Shown: positions 15,701 to 24,790 of the stretch, piece by piece
Numbering within the stretch: the stretch's first letter is position 1
How the letters are laid out: the number at the start of each line of letters is the position of its first letter
Assembly: GCF_000746845.1 (NCBI RefSeq)
Contig: NZ_KN050846.1
Coordinates: forward strand, 2,682,963 to 2,746,962
Reading direction: 5' to 3'
Length of the DNA: 64,000 bases
From: Altibacter lentus
Lineage (GTDB): Bacteria > Bacteroidota > Bacteroidia > Flavobacteriales > Flavobacteriaceae
The notes under the pieces: generated by a model
Databases searched by the model: none
What the model saw: the letters and a program-made list of their open reading frames with translations, nothing else
What the model was told of the DNA's origin: nothing
Position numbers and translations under genes: made by a program

Positions 15701-18414
15701 GTACTGCTTGTACAGTTATCGGTAAAGGTCGCATCGAATTCAGTTCCCTGAACGGTATAGTCACATACGCCCGGATCGGTATCACGGGTGGCATTGGCTA
15801 CGCAGGTAATCACCGGAGCTTCGTTGTCTTCCACGGTGATGGTAGCTGTACAGGTACTGCTGTTTCCGTTGACATCTGTTACGATCACCGTCACCGGGTT
15901 AGCTCCAATTTGGGAGCAGTCAAAGCTCATGCTGGTACTTTCAACCCCATAACTCACGGCCACGTAGAGACGTTTTACCGTTCCGTTACAAGGATCCCCG
16001 AATACGCCGTTATTAGCAGGGATGGTAAAGGAATTATTCCCCAGTGCGTATCCTTCAACGATGCTTTGTGAATTGGCCGCATGACAACCGCCGATCATAT
16101 ACATCCCATTGCTGCCCGTAGGCGTTCCATAGCTGGCGAAATCTACTGCATTCACAACAGCGCCCGCCGGGAGGGTGATGGTAAGGCTCTGGTTTTCGTT
16201 CACTTCGGCAAAGGCCGTTTGTGATTCTGAAAATGAGATCGAATCAATCGTGCAATTATCGGTGCTGGTTCCGGCCACATCCGAAGCATTTACGGTAACC
16301 ATGCCGGTAGCGTCCAAAGGAACCGTAATATTCATACAGTTGGCAACAGGCACTTCTGTGTCAGTAACCGTTACGTCGAAGCTACAGTTGGTCGTATTGC
16401 CACAGGCATCGGTTATATCGAAAGTGTTGGTGGTGGTCCCTACCGGAAATACCGATCCGGAGGCCAGACCCGCAGTTTGGGTCACCGACGTTGTTCCGCA
16501 GCTATCGGTACCGCTTACTGTGTAGGTCACTACGGCACCACATACACCGGCGTCATTATTTACGCTAATGTCTGAAGGACAGGTTGCCACAGGAGGCGTA
16601 CTATCGGTCACCGTAATGGTTTGAACACAGCTGGATGAATTACCGGCAGCATCGGTGGCAGTCCAGGTACGTGTGATCACTTCAGTATTGCCACAACCCG
16701 GAGCTGAACTGTCGCTGTATGTTATGGTTGGGGTACTGCAATTATCGGTAGCTGTAGCGGAAGGAAGGCCTCCTCCTGCACCTACAAAGGTTAGTCCCCG
16801 TATATCAGATCCCGGTACGGTGACACCAATCGGTGTAGCGACTCCGGTAGAAAGATCTACCCGAATAAGATTATCAGAATTTAATGTTACCAGATACAGT
16901 TCATTGGTAGTAGGATGAATAGCCATTGCCGTTAGTCCGTCTCCTCCTACATTGCTGTATTGAAGGGAGGCCGCCCCCGTACTTGTATTTATAGTGTATA
17001 AGTTGGCATTGATATCTCCGCCCCAAACAACGCCATTCATGTCTGTAGCAAGTCCAAGTTGAGTGCCTCCCACCCCTGTACTTCCTATTACGGTGGTGGT
17101 TCCGGTAGCGGGATCAATAGAAGCAAAAGACCCGTTGCCCTGACCCACCGTGTATAAAAGGGATTCGCTCGCATTAAAGGTTAAGGCTGTATAACCACTA
17201 GTGAGTGGTCCAACAGGAGTAAGCGCCGCTGTGGTAAGATCCACCGTAAACAAGTTTGCAAAATCACGAAGGTAGGTAACATCTGTGCCACTGTTCCAGG
17301 CAAGTCCGACGTTCGCTCTAGAGGTGCTACCGATCGTGCTAGCATTTCCGGTAGAAATATTTAATTCGTAAAGTTGTCCGCCAGAATTACTGGCAAATAG
17401 CTGAACCGGGCCACCACCCGGGGTAGTAGATTCTCCACATTCAAGCGTTACATCCGCCGGACACGAAATAGCAGGTGCCGTGTTGTCAATTACGGTCACA
17501 GTAGCCGTACACGTATCTGTCTGGCCCATGTTATCGGTTACGGTAAGCGTTACAGTATTCGGACCGATATTGGAGCAGTCGAAGGTATTCGGGCTCACAG
17601 ATAAGGTCACAGGGCCTTCGGCATCGGTAGATCCTCCGTCCACATCAGCGCCGGTGATGGTCACCATGCCCGAACCGTCCAGTGCAGCAGTATAATTGGT
17701 GCATACAGCCGTTGGTGGTGCGTCTGCGGCCGCTCCATTTACAATGATCTCATCCCAATAGGCAGTGGCTGATTGGAAGTTGTATAGATGGATGATATCG
17801 ACATCCGTTGCTGCTGTATTACGAAACGCAAAATCCGTTTGTACCGTAACGCCATTTATACGAATATCAAAATTCTTTGCGGTCCAATCAAAATTAATGA
17901 GTTCGATGTGGTACCACGTATTTCCCGCTACGGGATACGAATAGTTAGAAGTCCCGTTGATGAATTGAAGACTCCCGCTGGTTATATAGACAAAGGCAAC
18001 GCCATTGTTAAAATTATTGTTATCACCAAAAACCATATAACCATTGGCAGTAGTGGTATTATCTGTTTTAACCCGCCAGGAGACCGCACTTGCCTGAGTA
18101 GGTGTAAAAGTTGAAGTAAGTCCTTGGTAGTGCCCGGAATTTCCCGTTTGCTGTAAGCAGAAACTGCCCACCGCGGGTGCCGTGTTTGTTGCCGCCTGCA
18201 CACTGTAGCTTCCTACTCCGGAGGTCCAGTTATTGATGTTACCCGATTCAAATCCATCGGTAAAGACTTGCGCAGTTCCCGTTGTCGTGACCATAAAGGC
18301 GAGCAGCAGGAATGCCGTTGTGTTTGTAAAAAAGGTTGTTGTGGCGTGAGTAATACCCACTAAAGAAGGCATGAACGAGAAGACTCTCTTCATGCAGCGT
18401 AGTAATGATCGCAT
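12760..18414 (-). CDS. Giant secreted HYR-repeat protein with T9SS type A sorting domain, 1884 aa
   Basis: Signal sequence within residues 1-48 (FLLLAFMVTTTGTAQ; a start at Met8 is possible). Residues about 50-230 look like a concanavalin/LamG-type domain (FTDGFESGNINNWTSG). Residues about 330-545 are propeller-like repeats (NLYTINTSTGAA, SFASIDPATG). HYR/Ig-like domains (DNEAPVITC, VIWTVND-type) fill about 550-1800, including six almost identical 87-residue units at residues 867-1388. The last 80 residues (MGTLSMYPNPAKEF ... KRVIKE) are a type A C-terminal signal for the type IX system. It is expected to be a cell-surface or released adhesin-like protein; the ligand is unknown. It is transcribed alone. 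Confidence 0.9.
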   Translation of the reverse strand: MRSLLRCMKRVFSFMPSLVGITHATTTFFTNTTAFLLLAFMVTTTGTAQVFTDGFESGNINNWTSGVGSYSVQAATNTAPAVGSFCLQQTGNSGHYQGLTSTFTPTQASAVSWRVKTDNTTTANGYMVFGDNNNFNNGVAFVYITSGSLQFINGTSNYSYPVAGNTWYHIELINFDWTAKNFDIRINGVTVQTDFAFRNTAATDVDIIHLYNFQSATAYWDEIIVNGAAADAPPTAVCTNYTAALDGSGMVTITGADVDGGSTDAEGPVTLSVSPNTFDCSNIGPNTVTLTVTDNMGQTDTCTATVTVIDNTAPAISCPADVTLECGESTTPGGGPVQLFASNSGGQLYELNISTGNASTIGSTSRANVGLAWNSGTDVTYLRDFANLFTVDLTTAALTPVGPLTSGYTALTFNASESLLYTVGQGNGSFASIDPATGTTTVIGSTGVGGTQLGLATDMNGVVWGGDINANLYTINTSTGAASLQYSNVGGDGLTAMAIHPTTNELYLVTLNSDNLIRVDLSTGVATPIGVTVPGSDIRGLTFVGAGGGLPSATATDNCSTPTITYSDSSAPGCGNTEVITRTWTATDAAGNSSSCVQTITVTDSTPPVATCPSDISVNNDAGVCGAVVTYTVSGTDSCGTTSVTQTAGLASGSVFPVGTTTNTFDITDACGNTTNCSFDVTVTDTEVPVANCMNITVPLDATGMVTVNASDVAGTSTDNCTIDSISFSESQTAFAEVNENQSLTITLPAGAVVNAVDFASYGTPTGSNGMYMIGGCHAANSQSIVEGYALGNNSFTIPANNGVFGDPCNGTVKRLYVAVSYGVESTSMSFDCSQIGANPVTVIVTDVNGNSSTCTATITVEDNEAPVITCVANATRDTDPGVCDYTVQGTEFDATFTDNCTSSTLTNDYNGTATLAGEVLPLGVTTIVWTVNDGNGQTDTCTMTITVEDNEAPVITCVANATRDTDPGVCDYTVQGTEFDATFTDNCTSSTLTNDYNGTATLAGEVLPLGVTTVVWTVNDGNGQTDTCTMTITVEDNEAPVITCVANATRDTDPGVCDYTVQGTEFDATFTDNCTSSTLTNDYNGTATLAGDVLPLGVTTVVWTVNDGNGQTDTCTMTITVEDNEAPVITCVANATRDTDPGVWDYTVQGTEFDATFTDNCTSSTLTNDYNGTATLAGDVLPLGVTTVVWTVNDGNGQTDTCTMTITVEDNEAPVITCVANATRDTDPGVCDYTVQGTEFDATFTDNCTSSTLTNDYNGTATLAGEVLPLGITTVVWTVNDGNGQTDTCTMTITVEDNEAPVITCVANATRDTDPGVCDYTVQGTEFDATFTDNCTSSTLTNDYNGTATLAGEVLPLGITTVVWTVNDGNGQTDTCTMTITVEDNEAPVIACPSNINVSTTPGDCFAEVTFPGALALDNCGVASVVQTAGLPSGSMFPVGVNTITFTATDVNGNTSSCSFTITVTDNEPAVAVCQDITIQLDAFGNASITAADIDGGSTDNCGVASISASQTNFDCSDVGPNNVILTVTDVNGNTSTCTAVVTVEDVTAPDVMCMDITVQLDAAGTVTIAGTDVDAGSTDACGIASYDLDIDTFDCSHVGDNTVTLTVTDVNGNTASCTAIVTVEDVTAPDLVCMDITLPLDADGTAIITPADVILSNDDACGIETSAVDITEFDCSDIGTPVTVQVFTVDVNGNLATCFATVTVVDDLAPELSCPADQTVDPGADNLFYTVPDYFATGEATATDNCTDPVTITTQTPAAGTQLPDGVYTITLTAEDAYGNVATCTFELTVETVLGGNDITLEMGTLSMYPNPAKEFVILANPKLIPLQDVSIYDLNGRLIRTIDLSTMTTEMRIDMHNLAGASYLFVISNGKQQITKRVIKE
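14251..15816 (-). repeat. Six tandem 261-bp repeats within the HYR protein gene
   Basis: Units begin at 14251, 14512, 14773, 15034, 15295 and 15556 (period 261 bp, 87 codons) and are almost identical even at silent positions. One unit has a TGG (Trp) codon at 14980-14982 where the others have TGT (Cys). Confidence 0.92.
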
Positions 18415-18762
18415 AAGCAGAATTTGGTTAGTAATTTGTAAAAATTCGTCCCGAAAGTACTATTTAGAAATGAACAAAAAAAGAGGTGAGTGAAGTGATT
18501 TCCTACAAATAACTGATAATCAGTATTTATCATTTTATAATTTAACATATCAGCTTCATAATGAGCAGGATGTGTATTTCATGCCATGAAAAATGTAGGT
18601 TGTCGATTGAAACATTGTAAGTGTTTGAAAATCAATAAGTATTGCAATGGTTGTTAGTGTAAAAAAGTCCCCTTATTTGACTTCACATTAACTTTTAAAA
18701 TTAAGTGAAAACGCTTGGCACTGCTGAAATTGAATGCTCGTAAACTCAGCCTGTCCTAATAT
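18415..18762. other. Gene-free 348-bp AT-rich spacer
   Basis: Upstream region of the HYR protein gene (minus strand). No open frame or repeat was found. The palindrome CCTAAT/ATTAGG at 18754-18771 overlaps the end of the response regulator gene but lacks a T-run. Confidence 0.5.
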
Positions 18763-19155
18763 TTAAATTAGGTGGTTTTCCAATACTTTTTGTAATGTTT
18801 CCGGTCGTAGTGGTTTAATAAGAAACTCGTTCACTAAAGGATGCTGCTTAGCTCGTTCTCGGTCGTTGGGGTCAATGGAGGAAGTGAGAATGGCCACAGG
18901 GATCTTTCGTGTTTGCCCCGCTGCTTCCAATGTTTCCAGTAATTCCCATCCCGAAAAACCGGGCATGTTGAGATCGACCACAAGAAGGTCGGGCAGCGTA
19001 TCCTCACGACGCTCCTTAAGCTCACCAAGTACCTTCCTTCCGCATTCAAAACAAGAGATCGTCCAGTGTGGATACGTATGGGAAATCATCCTGTGGGTGA
19101 TCATATTCGATAAGGGATCATCATCGATTAAAAAGATGTGTGGACGCGATCTCAT
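18763..19155 (-). CDS. Single-domain (CheY-like) response regulator, 130 aa
   Basis: Only a receiver domain is present: the acidic pocket FLIDDDPLSN (residues about 8-17), the phospho-acceptor Asp in LLVVDLNMPGFSGWE (about residue 61), the Thr/Ser of AILTSS and the Lys of FLIKPL. There is no output domain. The start is the ATG at 19153-19155, which overlaps the TGA of the upstream kinase gene (19152-19154) in an ATGA junction, pointing to translational coupling. It probably receives phosphate from, or relays it to, that sensor protein; its target is not visible in the sequence. Confidence 0.88.
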   Translation of the reverse strand: MRSRPHIFLIDDDPLSNMITHRMISHTYPHWTISCFECGRKVLGELKERREDTLPDLLVVDLNMPGFSGWELLETLEAAGQTRKIPVAILTSSIDPNDRERAKQHPLVNEFLIKPLRPETLQKVLENHLI

Positions 19156-22154
19156 GAGGCATTCTCGGTTTGATATAGTTTTGTGACAATATCTGATAAT
19201 ACGGAATCCAGTTGCATCGCCTCTTCTTGTAAATGATTCATCAAGCGCAGGGATTCTTGTGGATCCTTCTCGTAATTCAGTAGTAGGTCTGTGATACCCA
19301 TAATATTGGCGAGCGGTGCACGGACTTCGTGTGATTGTTTCCATGCGATGTCCTTCAGCTGCTTGTTCTGCTGGGCTAAAAGTGTTGTGTGGTTAAGTCG
19401 CTGTGTGATATTTCTGGCAAAGGCAGCGACGCCTATGGTGCGATTATCACCTCCAACCTCCGTACGAATGGGGTGCAGTGCTACTTGGTAATGTTCTTCC
19501 AGACCTGTCTTGTTCGAAATGGTATAGGTTATCTCTTCATTTTCCCCGGCCAAAGCATTTTCATAGGCCGATATCCAGTCTTTTTTAGAGGTATCCCGCG
19601 TCAGCCAAAGTGTTTTTTTCTTACTGGCTACGATTTCGCCAATGCGATAGATTTGACCGGTATATTCCTTCATGGCGGATAAGTAAGCTTCATTGGCTAC
19701 CAATAATTTGAAGTCGGAATCGATCGCCCAAATGAGATCATCGGTGCTGTTAATAAGATGGTGCTTTAAATGCTTCATACGGCCAAGTTCCTGTTCCTGT
19801 TGCATGTGTTCACTTCGGTCTTTCACAAATACAGACCAGCCCGTTGGACCCGGATAGGCCGAAAACTGTAACCATCGATCTAAAACGGATAGATACTCCT
19901 CTAAAAAGATCACTTCAGAAGATGATTCATTAGCCAACATCCGTTCCTGCAATGAGGAGTTCTTTAGACTCGCTACTTGCTCCCATAAAGAAGTTCCCAC
20001 GATGTCGGATTCGGAAATTCCGAAAATTTGGGTAGCAGCCGGATTCCAATAGGTCACCTTCCCATTGGAGTTTATGGCGAAGAAACCGTCTGTGATATTG
20101 GTAAGGATAGCCTCTCTTGATTCAGCAGCTTCCACGATCGCTTCTTTTTGAGTGATCTCCCTCGTTACATCGTACACCACACCAATCAATTTAACAGCGA
20201 CACCTTCCTTATTTTTAATTAAATCCAGTCGCCCCTTCAACCACCGTTGACTGCCATCGGGCAAAACAATTCGGAATGAATCTATATGCTTTCTGCCCTG
20301 AGTAATCGCATTACGCACTTCTGTGGTGACCCTGGGATAGTCTTCGGGATGCACACGCTCTTTCCAGGCTCCCCAAAGGGTTCCGTCTTTAGGAGGTTGG
20401 TAATGGAATAGGGTGTAGGTCTGCTCATCCCAAAAGATATCTCCTGTAATAAGGTCGAGTTCCCAAACCCCAATGGAAGCTGCTTCTATTGCCAGCTTAT
20501 AGCGGTGGTGGTAGGCAAGTGTGTTTTGTGTAGCTGTATGTTGCTCTTGGACATTTTGAAAGATCCCATATAACTTAATGCAATTTCCTTTATGATAGAT
20601 TGCCTGCCCGGCCAAACGTATCCAAAGTAGCCCCTTATCCCGGGTAATAGCCTGTAAGGTAAGATCGTATTGCGTTTTGGACCCGGTTAGCAACAGTTCC
20701 AACTCACGTTGAATGGTCTCTTGACCTTCGGGAGTGTAAAATGCCAATGAATTTTCCAGTGTAGGCTCGAAATCCTCAGGTACCCCTAAAATATCATAGA
20801 GCTCGGGAGACCAGTGTACGGTGCCTGTGGCTATATCCATATGCCAGTGTGCCATCCCAATGAGACGGTTACTTTCTTTTAAGAATTGTTCGAGTTCCTG
20901 TTCGCGTGTGACGTTCTTCGCGATCGCATAATTGGCACCCTGGTGCGGATCGTAGGCAATGGACCACGAAATATGCACCTGATCTCCGTCCGGACGCACT
21001 AAGCGATTTTGAAGAACGACCGGTTGAGACGCGCGTTTCACAGAGCGAAGTGCTTTTTGAAAGGGCTTTATATCCTCCGGATGTAGAAAGTTTTGAAGTG
21101 GCTTCCCTGTTAACTGAAGCATGGAGTGTCCGCTAACGGTTGCAAAAGCGGGGTTTAATTTTTGGATAATACCTTTTTCGGAAAAGATACATAACATATC
21201 CGGAACCAGCGTCAAATAGCTGCTGGTCTCGTGTTCCTGTTTAAGTCGATGGAGCGCTCCGCCGAAGCGTTCAGAGAAATCTCTCAGAAAATTACGAAGA
21301 TAACTGAGATTCTCCGGGGTTGTTTCCCGCAAGAGATGGACGACTCCCTGTATGCGACCTTTATGAAAAATAGGGACTGCAATTGCAAATTGAATACGAG
21401 CTCGCTTGGCTTCGTAGATTCGTAAAAAGTTCTTACAATTCGCTATCGTATCCCATATTTCTATGGATCCGGTTTCCCAAGCCAATCCGGAAAGGCCTTT
21501 GCCCACTGTGGTGCTCTTTAGTTTGTTAATTCTGGCAAACAACTTTGAATTGGGCTTTTCATTATGATGCGTGACTTCAAGGATTAATTTTTTGTAATCG
21601 ATACTGCTTATCCATCCTTCTGCAATATCAAATTGGGTGTATTCCAGCAGTGTCTTAATGACAGCATCGTACCGCGATTTAAAACTGTTTTGATCGTTCA
21701 TCGCCGTATTCATTTTCAAATAGAAATTTCTTTCCTCCAGCAATAACGCCTCTTTTGATACGGCCCGCGGGTTTTTGGGTGTTTTTCGGAAGCGATATCG
21801 CGCAACCGCTTTAGTGAGGTTCGAAACGTTCAATTCTTCGGTGGTAAAGACCTCAAACGCGCCCCAGGCATAATAACGGGCCAGTTCTTCGGACGTAACC
21901 TTTTTGCATATGAGGATAAAGGCGCTTTCAGGATGCCTAACTAGTACCTTTTTTATTTCCTTATCTTTAATGCTTTCATCCACATACCAAATAATAATAT
22001 GAGGCGACAATGCATGTGTGGGGACTTCCTTCCGGAAGTCACAGTGTGACATGTCCATTCCCATTTCTTTGAAAAAGGAAGTAAAGAAATCCTGTTGTGG
22101 AACCCTAAAGTTAGCCACTAAAAAAAATAATGAAGATATCGTGGGGATACTCAT
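19152..22154 (-). CDS. PAS/GAF sensor protein ending after the DHp (HisKA) domain, 1000 aa
   Basis: Residues 1-120 look like a degenerate receiver-type domain (PHIIIWYVDESIKDKEIKKV). A GAF-like domain follows (about 150-300, KGLSGLAWETGSIEIWD), then about five PAS modules (about 305-900, for example TDGFFAINSNGKVTYWNPAA). Near the C-terminus is a DHp helix with the phospho-His motif WKQSHEVRAPLANIMG (about residue 930). The protein stops roughly 55 residues later, without N, G1 or G2 boxes, so no ATPase domain. It contains no membrane helix and is likely cytoplasmic. It is coupled to the response regulator at 18763. It may act as a phosphotransfer or phosphatase partner, or borrow an ATPase from another kinase. 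Confidence 0.85.
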   Translation of the reverse strand: MSIPTISSLFFLVANFRVPQQDFFTSFFKEMGMDMSHCDFRKEVPTHALSPHIIIWYVDESIKDKEIKKVLVRHPESAFILICKKVTSEELARYYAWGAFEVFTTEELNVSNLTKAVARYRFRKTPKNPRAVSKEALLLEERNFYLKMNTAMNDQNSFKSRYDAVIKTLLEYTQFDIAEGWISSIDYKKLILEVTHHNEKPNSKLFARINKLKSTTVGKGLSGLAWETGSIEIWDTIANCKNFLRIYEAKRARIQFAIAVPIFHKGRIQGVVHLLRETTPENLSYLRNFLRDFSERFGGALHRLKQEHETSSYLTLVPDMLCIFSEKGIIQKLNPAFATVSGHSMLQLTGKPLQNFLHPEDIKPFQKALRSVKRASQPVVLQNRLVRPDGDQVHISWSIAYDPHQGANYAIAKNVTREQELEQFLKESNRLIGMAHWHMDIATGTVHWSPELYDILGVPEDFEPTLENSLAFYTPEGQETIQRELELLLTGSKTQYDLTLQAITRDKGLLWIRLAGQAIYHKGNCIKLYGIFQNVQEQHTATQNTLAYHHRYKLAIEAASIGVWELDLITGDIFWDEQTYTLFHYQPPKDGTLWGAWKERVHPEDYPRVTTEVRNAITQGRKHIDSFRIVLPDGSQRWLKGRLDLIKNKEGVAVKLIGVVYDVTREITQKEAIVEAAESREAILTNITDGFFAINSNGKVTYWNPAATQIFGISESDIVGTSLWEQVASLKNSSLQERMLANESSSEVIFLEEYLSVLDRWLQFSAYPGPTGWSVFVKDRSEHMQQEQELGRMKHLKHHLINSTDDLIWAIDSDFKLLVANEAYLSAMKEYTGQIYRIGEIVASKKKTLWLTRDTSKKDWISAYENALAGENEEITYTISNKTGLEEHYQVALHPIRTEVGGDNRTIGVAAFARNITQRLNHTTLLAQQNKQLKDIAWKQSHEVRAPLANIMGITDLLLNYEKDPQESLRLMNHLQEEAMQLDSVLSDIVTKLYQTENAS

Positions 22155-22446
22155 GAACCGATAGGTTTAGACGGGGAGTCAAGTTTGTTATCGTGCAAAA
22201 ATAATGTATAAGTTACGGAATAAGAACTGGATTGGCATGGATTTTAACAATTTATCAACAACATTTATAGCCGAAGAAAGGATTTCGTATATATTTGGAG
22301 TGCTCGTAGTTTTTTTAATCGCCGAAACACCCCTTTAGTATCTGGTGTTTAACTATAAAATGCTTTTCAAAATGTGTGCCCGTAGCCCAATGATTTGCAC
22401 TTCATGTTTCAGAATCATTACCTTGTAAAGAAATTTAGAACACCTT

Positions 22447-23709
22447 ATGGATTATTTCTTGATCACCGCAATTTTAGTGACCCTGGCAGCCCTCTTCGGC
22501 TATATCAATGTGCGTTTTCTGAAGCTGCCCAATACCATAGGGCTCATGCTTATCACTATAGTGTTCACATTAGGGATCTTTGCACTTAGCTATATTGACA
22601 GTACCTTGCTTGATGCCGAGAAATACATTATTACACAAATCGATTTTAAGAGTGTGCTCCTGGATATCATGCTAAGCTTCCTGCTCTTTGCCGGGGCCTT
22701 GCATACCAACTTCCAACAGTTAAAAGTGCAGCGCTGGCCGGTACTTGTCTTTGCCACTTTTGGGGTGCTGGTTTCTACCTTTTTGGTGGGAACTGTGATG
22801 TATTTTGTTTTACAACTACTAGGGCTGGAGGTAGCCTATATCTACTGTCTGCTTTTTGGCGCACTGATCTCTCCCACCGATCCCATTGCGGTGCTAGGCA
22901 TCCTCAAGAAAGCAGGTGTTCCCAAGAAACTGGAAACAAAGATCGTTGGAGAGTCGCTCTTTAATGACGGCGTAGGCGTGGTGATTTTTCTTACCATTTT
23001 CCAGATAGCAAGTATGGGTGCCCAAGGGAGTGTGGATCCCATGGATATTATTGTATTGTTCTCTCAGGAAGTGCTAGGCGGTATACTTTTAGGACTACTG
23101 CTTGGATGGATCACCTACCGCCTTATGCGTTCCATAGACGATTATGATATTGAAGTGATCATTACCCTGGCAGCGGTGATGGGAGGCACGGTAGTCGCAC
23201 AAAGTTTGCACTTATCGGCACCCCTGGCGATGGTCACTACCGGACTGATCGTAGGAAATGACACGGTTCGGGCGTCAACCATGTCTGCGATCACAGAAAC
23301 CTATGTCGACAAATTCTGGGAGCTTATAGATATCCTGCTCAATACCATTTTGTTTGTTCTTATTGGGATGGAGATGTTGGTACTCACCTTTGAAGGCAAT
23401 TACATCGTGGCCGGATTGCTCGCCATACCTATTATTTTGGCATGCCGGTACAGTTCGCTTGTTTTGCCGATCGCTTTTTTCAAGGACCGGCTCGCTTTTG
23501 TACCCAAGACCAACCTCATCATGACCTGGGGTGGGCTTCGCGGCGGGATCTCCATTGCACTCGCCCTGGGACTCACACAAGACATGCAGCGCGACCTCTT
23601 TCTGGTGATCACTTATGTGGTGGTCTTGTTCTCCATACTTGTGCAAGGATTGACGGTTGAAAAATTGGTGAATTACCTTGCAAAACGCGGAGCCGTGCAG
23701 GAAGAGTGA
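22447..23709 (+). CDS. Sodium/proton antiporter, CPA1 (NhaP-like) family, 420 aa
   Basis: About 12 hydrophobic segments span the whole length. The family signature SLFNDGVGVVIF (residues about 178-190) carries the Asn-Asp pair that binds Na+ and H+. LISPTDPIAVLG (about 140-151) and TWGGLRGGISIALALG (about 358-373) are the other conserved blocks of CPA1 exchangers. It exchanges cytoplasmic Na+ or K+ for protons at the inner membrane, serving pH and salt balance. It is divergent from the sensor gene at 22154 and upstream of era on the same strand with about 100 bases between. Confidence 0.9.
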   Translation: MDYFLITAILVTLAALFGYINVRFLKLPNTIGLMLITIVFTLGIFALSYIDSTLLDAEKYIITQIDFKSVLLDIMLSFLLFAGALHTNFQQLKVQRWPVLVFATFGVLVSTFLVGTVMYFVLQLLGLEVAYIYCLLFGALISPTDPIAVLGILKKAGVPKKLETKIVGESLFNDGVGVVIFLTIFQIASMGAQGSVDPMDIIVLFSQEVLGGILLGLLLGWITYRLMRSIDDYDIEVIITLAAVMGGTVVAQSLHLSAPLAMVTTGLIVGNDTVRASTMSAITETYVDKFWELIDILLNTILFVLIGMEMLVLTFEGNYIVAGLLAIPIILACRYSSLVLPIAFFKDRLAFVPKTNLIMTWGGLRGGISIALALGLTQDMQRDLFLVITYVVVLFSILVQGLTVEKLVNYLAKRGAVQEE

Positions 23710-23790
23710 GTTCACGGTGGTCAGTTTTCAGATTTGGAGGTTCGCACAAAGGACATCCTATAATTGCCTTCCAACATCCAATATATCCTG

Positions 23791-23798
23791 TATCTTTG
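23791..23798 (+). promoter_or_regulatory. -7 box of era
   Basis: TATCTTTG, a full match to TAnnTTTG, 16 bases before the era ATG. A TTG at 23764-23766 is 24 bases upstream, longer than the usual 19-20. Confidence 0.5.
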
Positions 23799-23813
23799 TA
23801 AAAAATTCGTTTC

Positions 23814-24695
23814 ATGACACACAAAGCCGGTTTTGTCAATATCATAGGGAATCCTAATGTGGGAAAGAGCACACTCATGAACGCGTTCGTAGGGGAGCGG
23901 CTCTCCATTATTACCTCCAAGGCACAAACAACCCGCCATAGAATTTTAGGGATCGTTAACGGGGAGGACTTTCAAATGATCCTTAGTGATACGCCGGGGA
24001 TCATCAAGCCTGCGTATGAGCTTCAGGAGAGCATGATGGGGTTTGTTAAGTCGGCGTTTGATGATGCCGATGTACTGTTGTATCTCGTGGAACTGGGAGA
24101 GAAGGAACTTAAGGATGATGCATTCTTTCAGAAAATCACTTCAGCAAAGATACCGGTCTTGCTGCTCATCAATAAGATCGATAAGGGAAATGAAGAACTG
24201 CTGGAAGCCTCGCTGCAACTGTGGCAGGAGAAAGTGCCGAATGCAGAGATCTTCGCCATCTCCGCCCTTCAGAATTTTGGTGTGGCTGAGGTCTTTACCC
24301 GCATTCTGGAACATTTGCCGGAATCCCCGCCCTTTTACCCCAAGGACCAGCTCACCGATAAGCCGGAACGATTCTTTGTGAATGAGACCATCAGGGAGAA
24401 GATACTAATGCATTACAAGAAAGAGATCCCGTATTCCGTAGAGATCGAAACCGAAGAGTTCTTTGAGGAAGAAGCTATTATTCGCATGCGAAGTGTGATC
24501 ATGGTCGAACGGGAAACACAAAAAGGCATCATCATTGGTCATAAAGGAGCAGCCCTAAAACGTGTGGGTATTGAGGCACGTAAGGACCTTGAGAAATTCT
24601 TCGGAAAACAGGTGCATCTGGAACTGTACGTAAAAGTGAACAAGAACTGGCGAAGCGACGCTCGGCAACTAAGGCGATTTGGGTATAATCAGTAG
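23814..24695 (+). CDS. era: GTPase Era
   Basis: A 293-residue ribosome-assembly GTPase. G1 is GNPNVGKST (residues about 10-18), G3 is DTPG, G4 is NKID and G5 SAL. The C-terminal KH domain has GHKGAALKRVG (about 241-251), the RNA-binding loop that contacts the 3' end of 16S rRNA. Length and domain order are normal for Era. In the family it couples 30S maturation to growth. It is 118 bases downstream of the antiporter and has its own -7 box. Confidence 0.97.
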   Translation: MTHKAGFVNIIGNPNVGKSTLMNAFVGERLSIITSKAQTTRHRILGIVNGEDFQMILSDTPGIIKPAYELQESMMGFVKSAFDDADVLLYLVELGEKELKDDAFFQKITSAKIPVLLLINKIDKGNEELLEASLQLWQEKVPNAEIFAISALQNFGVAEVFTRILEHLPESPPFYPKDQLTDKPERFFVNETIREKILMHYKKEIPYSVEIETEEFFEEEAIIRMRSVIMVERETQKGIIIGHKGAALKRVGIEARKDLEKFFGKQVHLELYVKVNKNWRSDARQLRRFGYNQ

Positions 24696-24790
24696 TTGTG
24701 GGTTAGGAATCAGGAAACAGGAAACAGGGATTAGGAGATAGGATTTAGGAATGTTAAGTTCTTGATTTCTTGTCTTTCCTTTATAACGAA

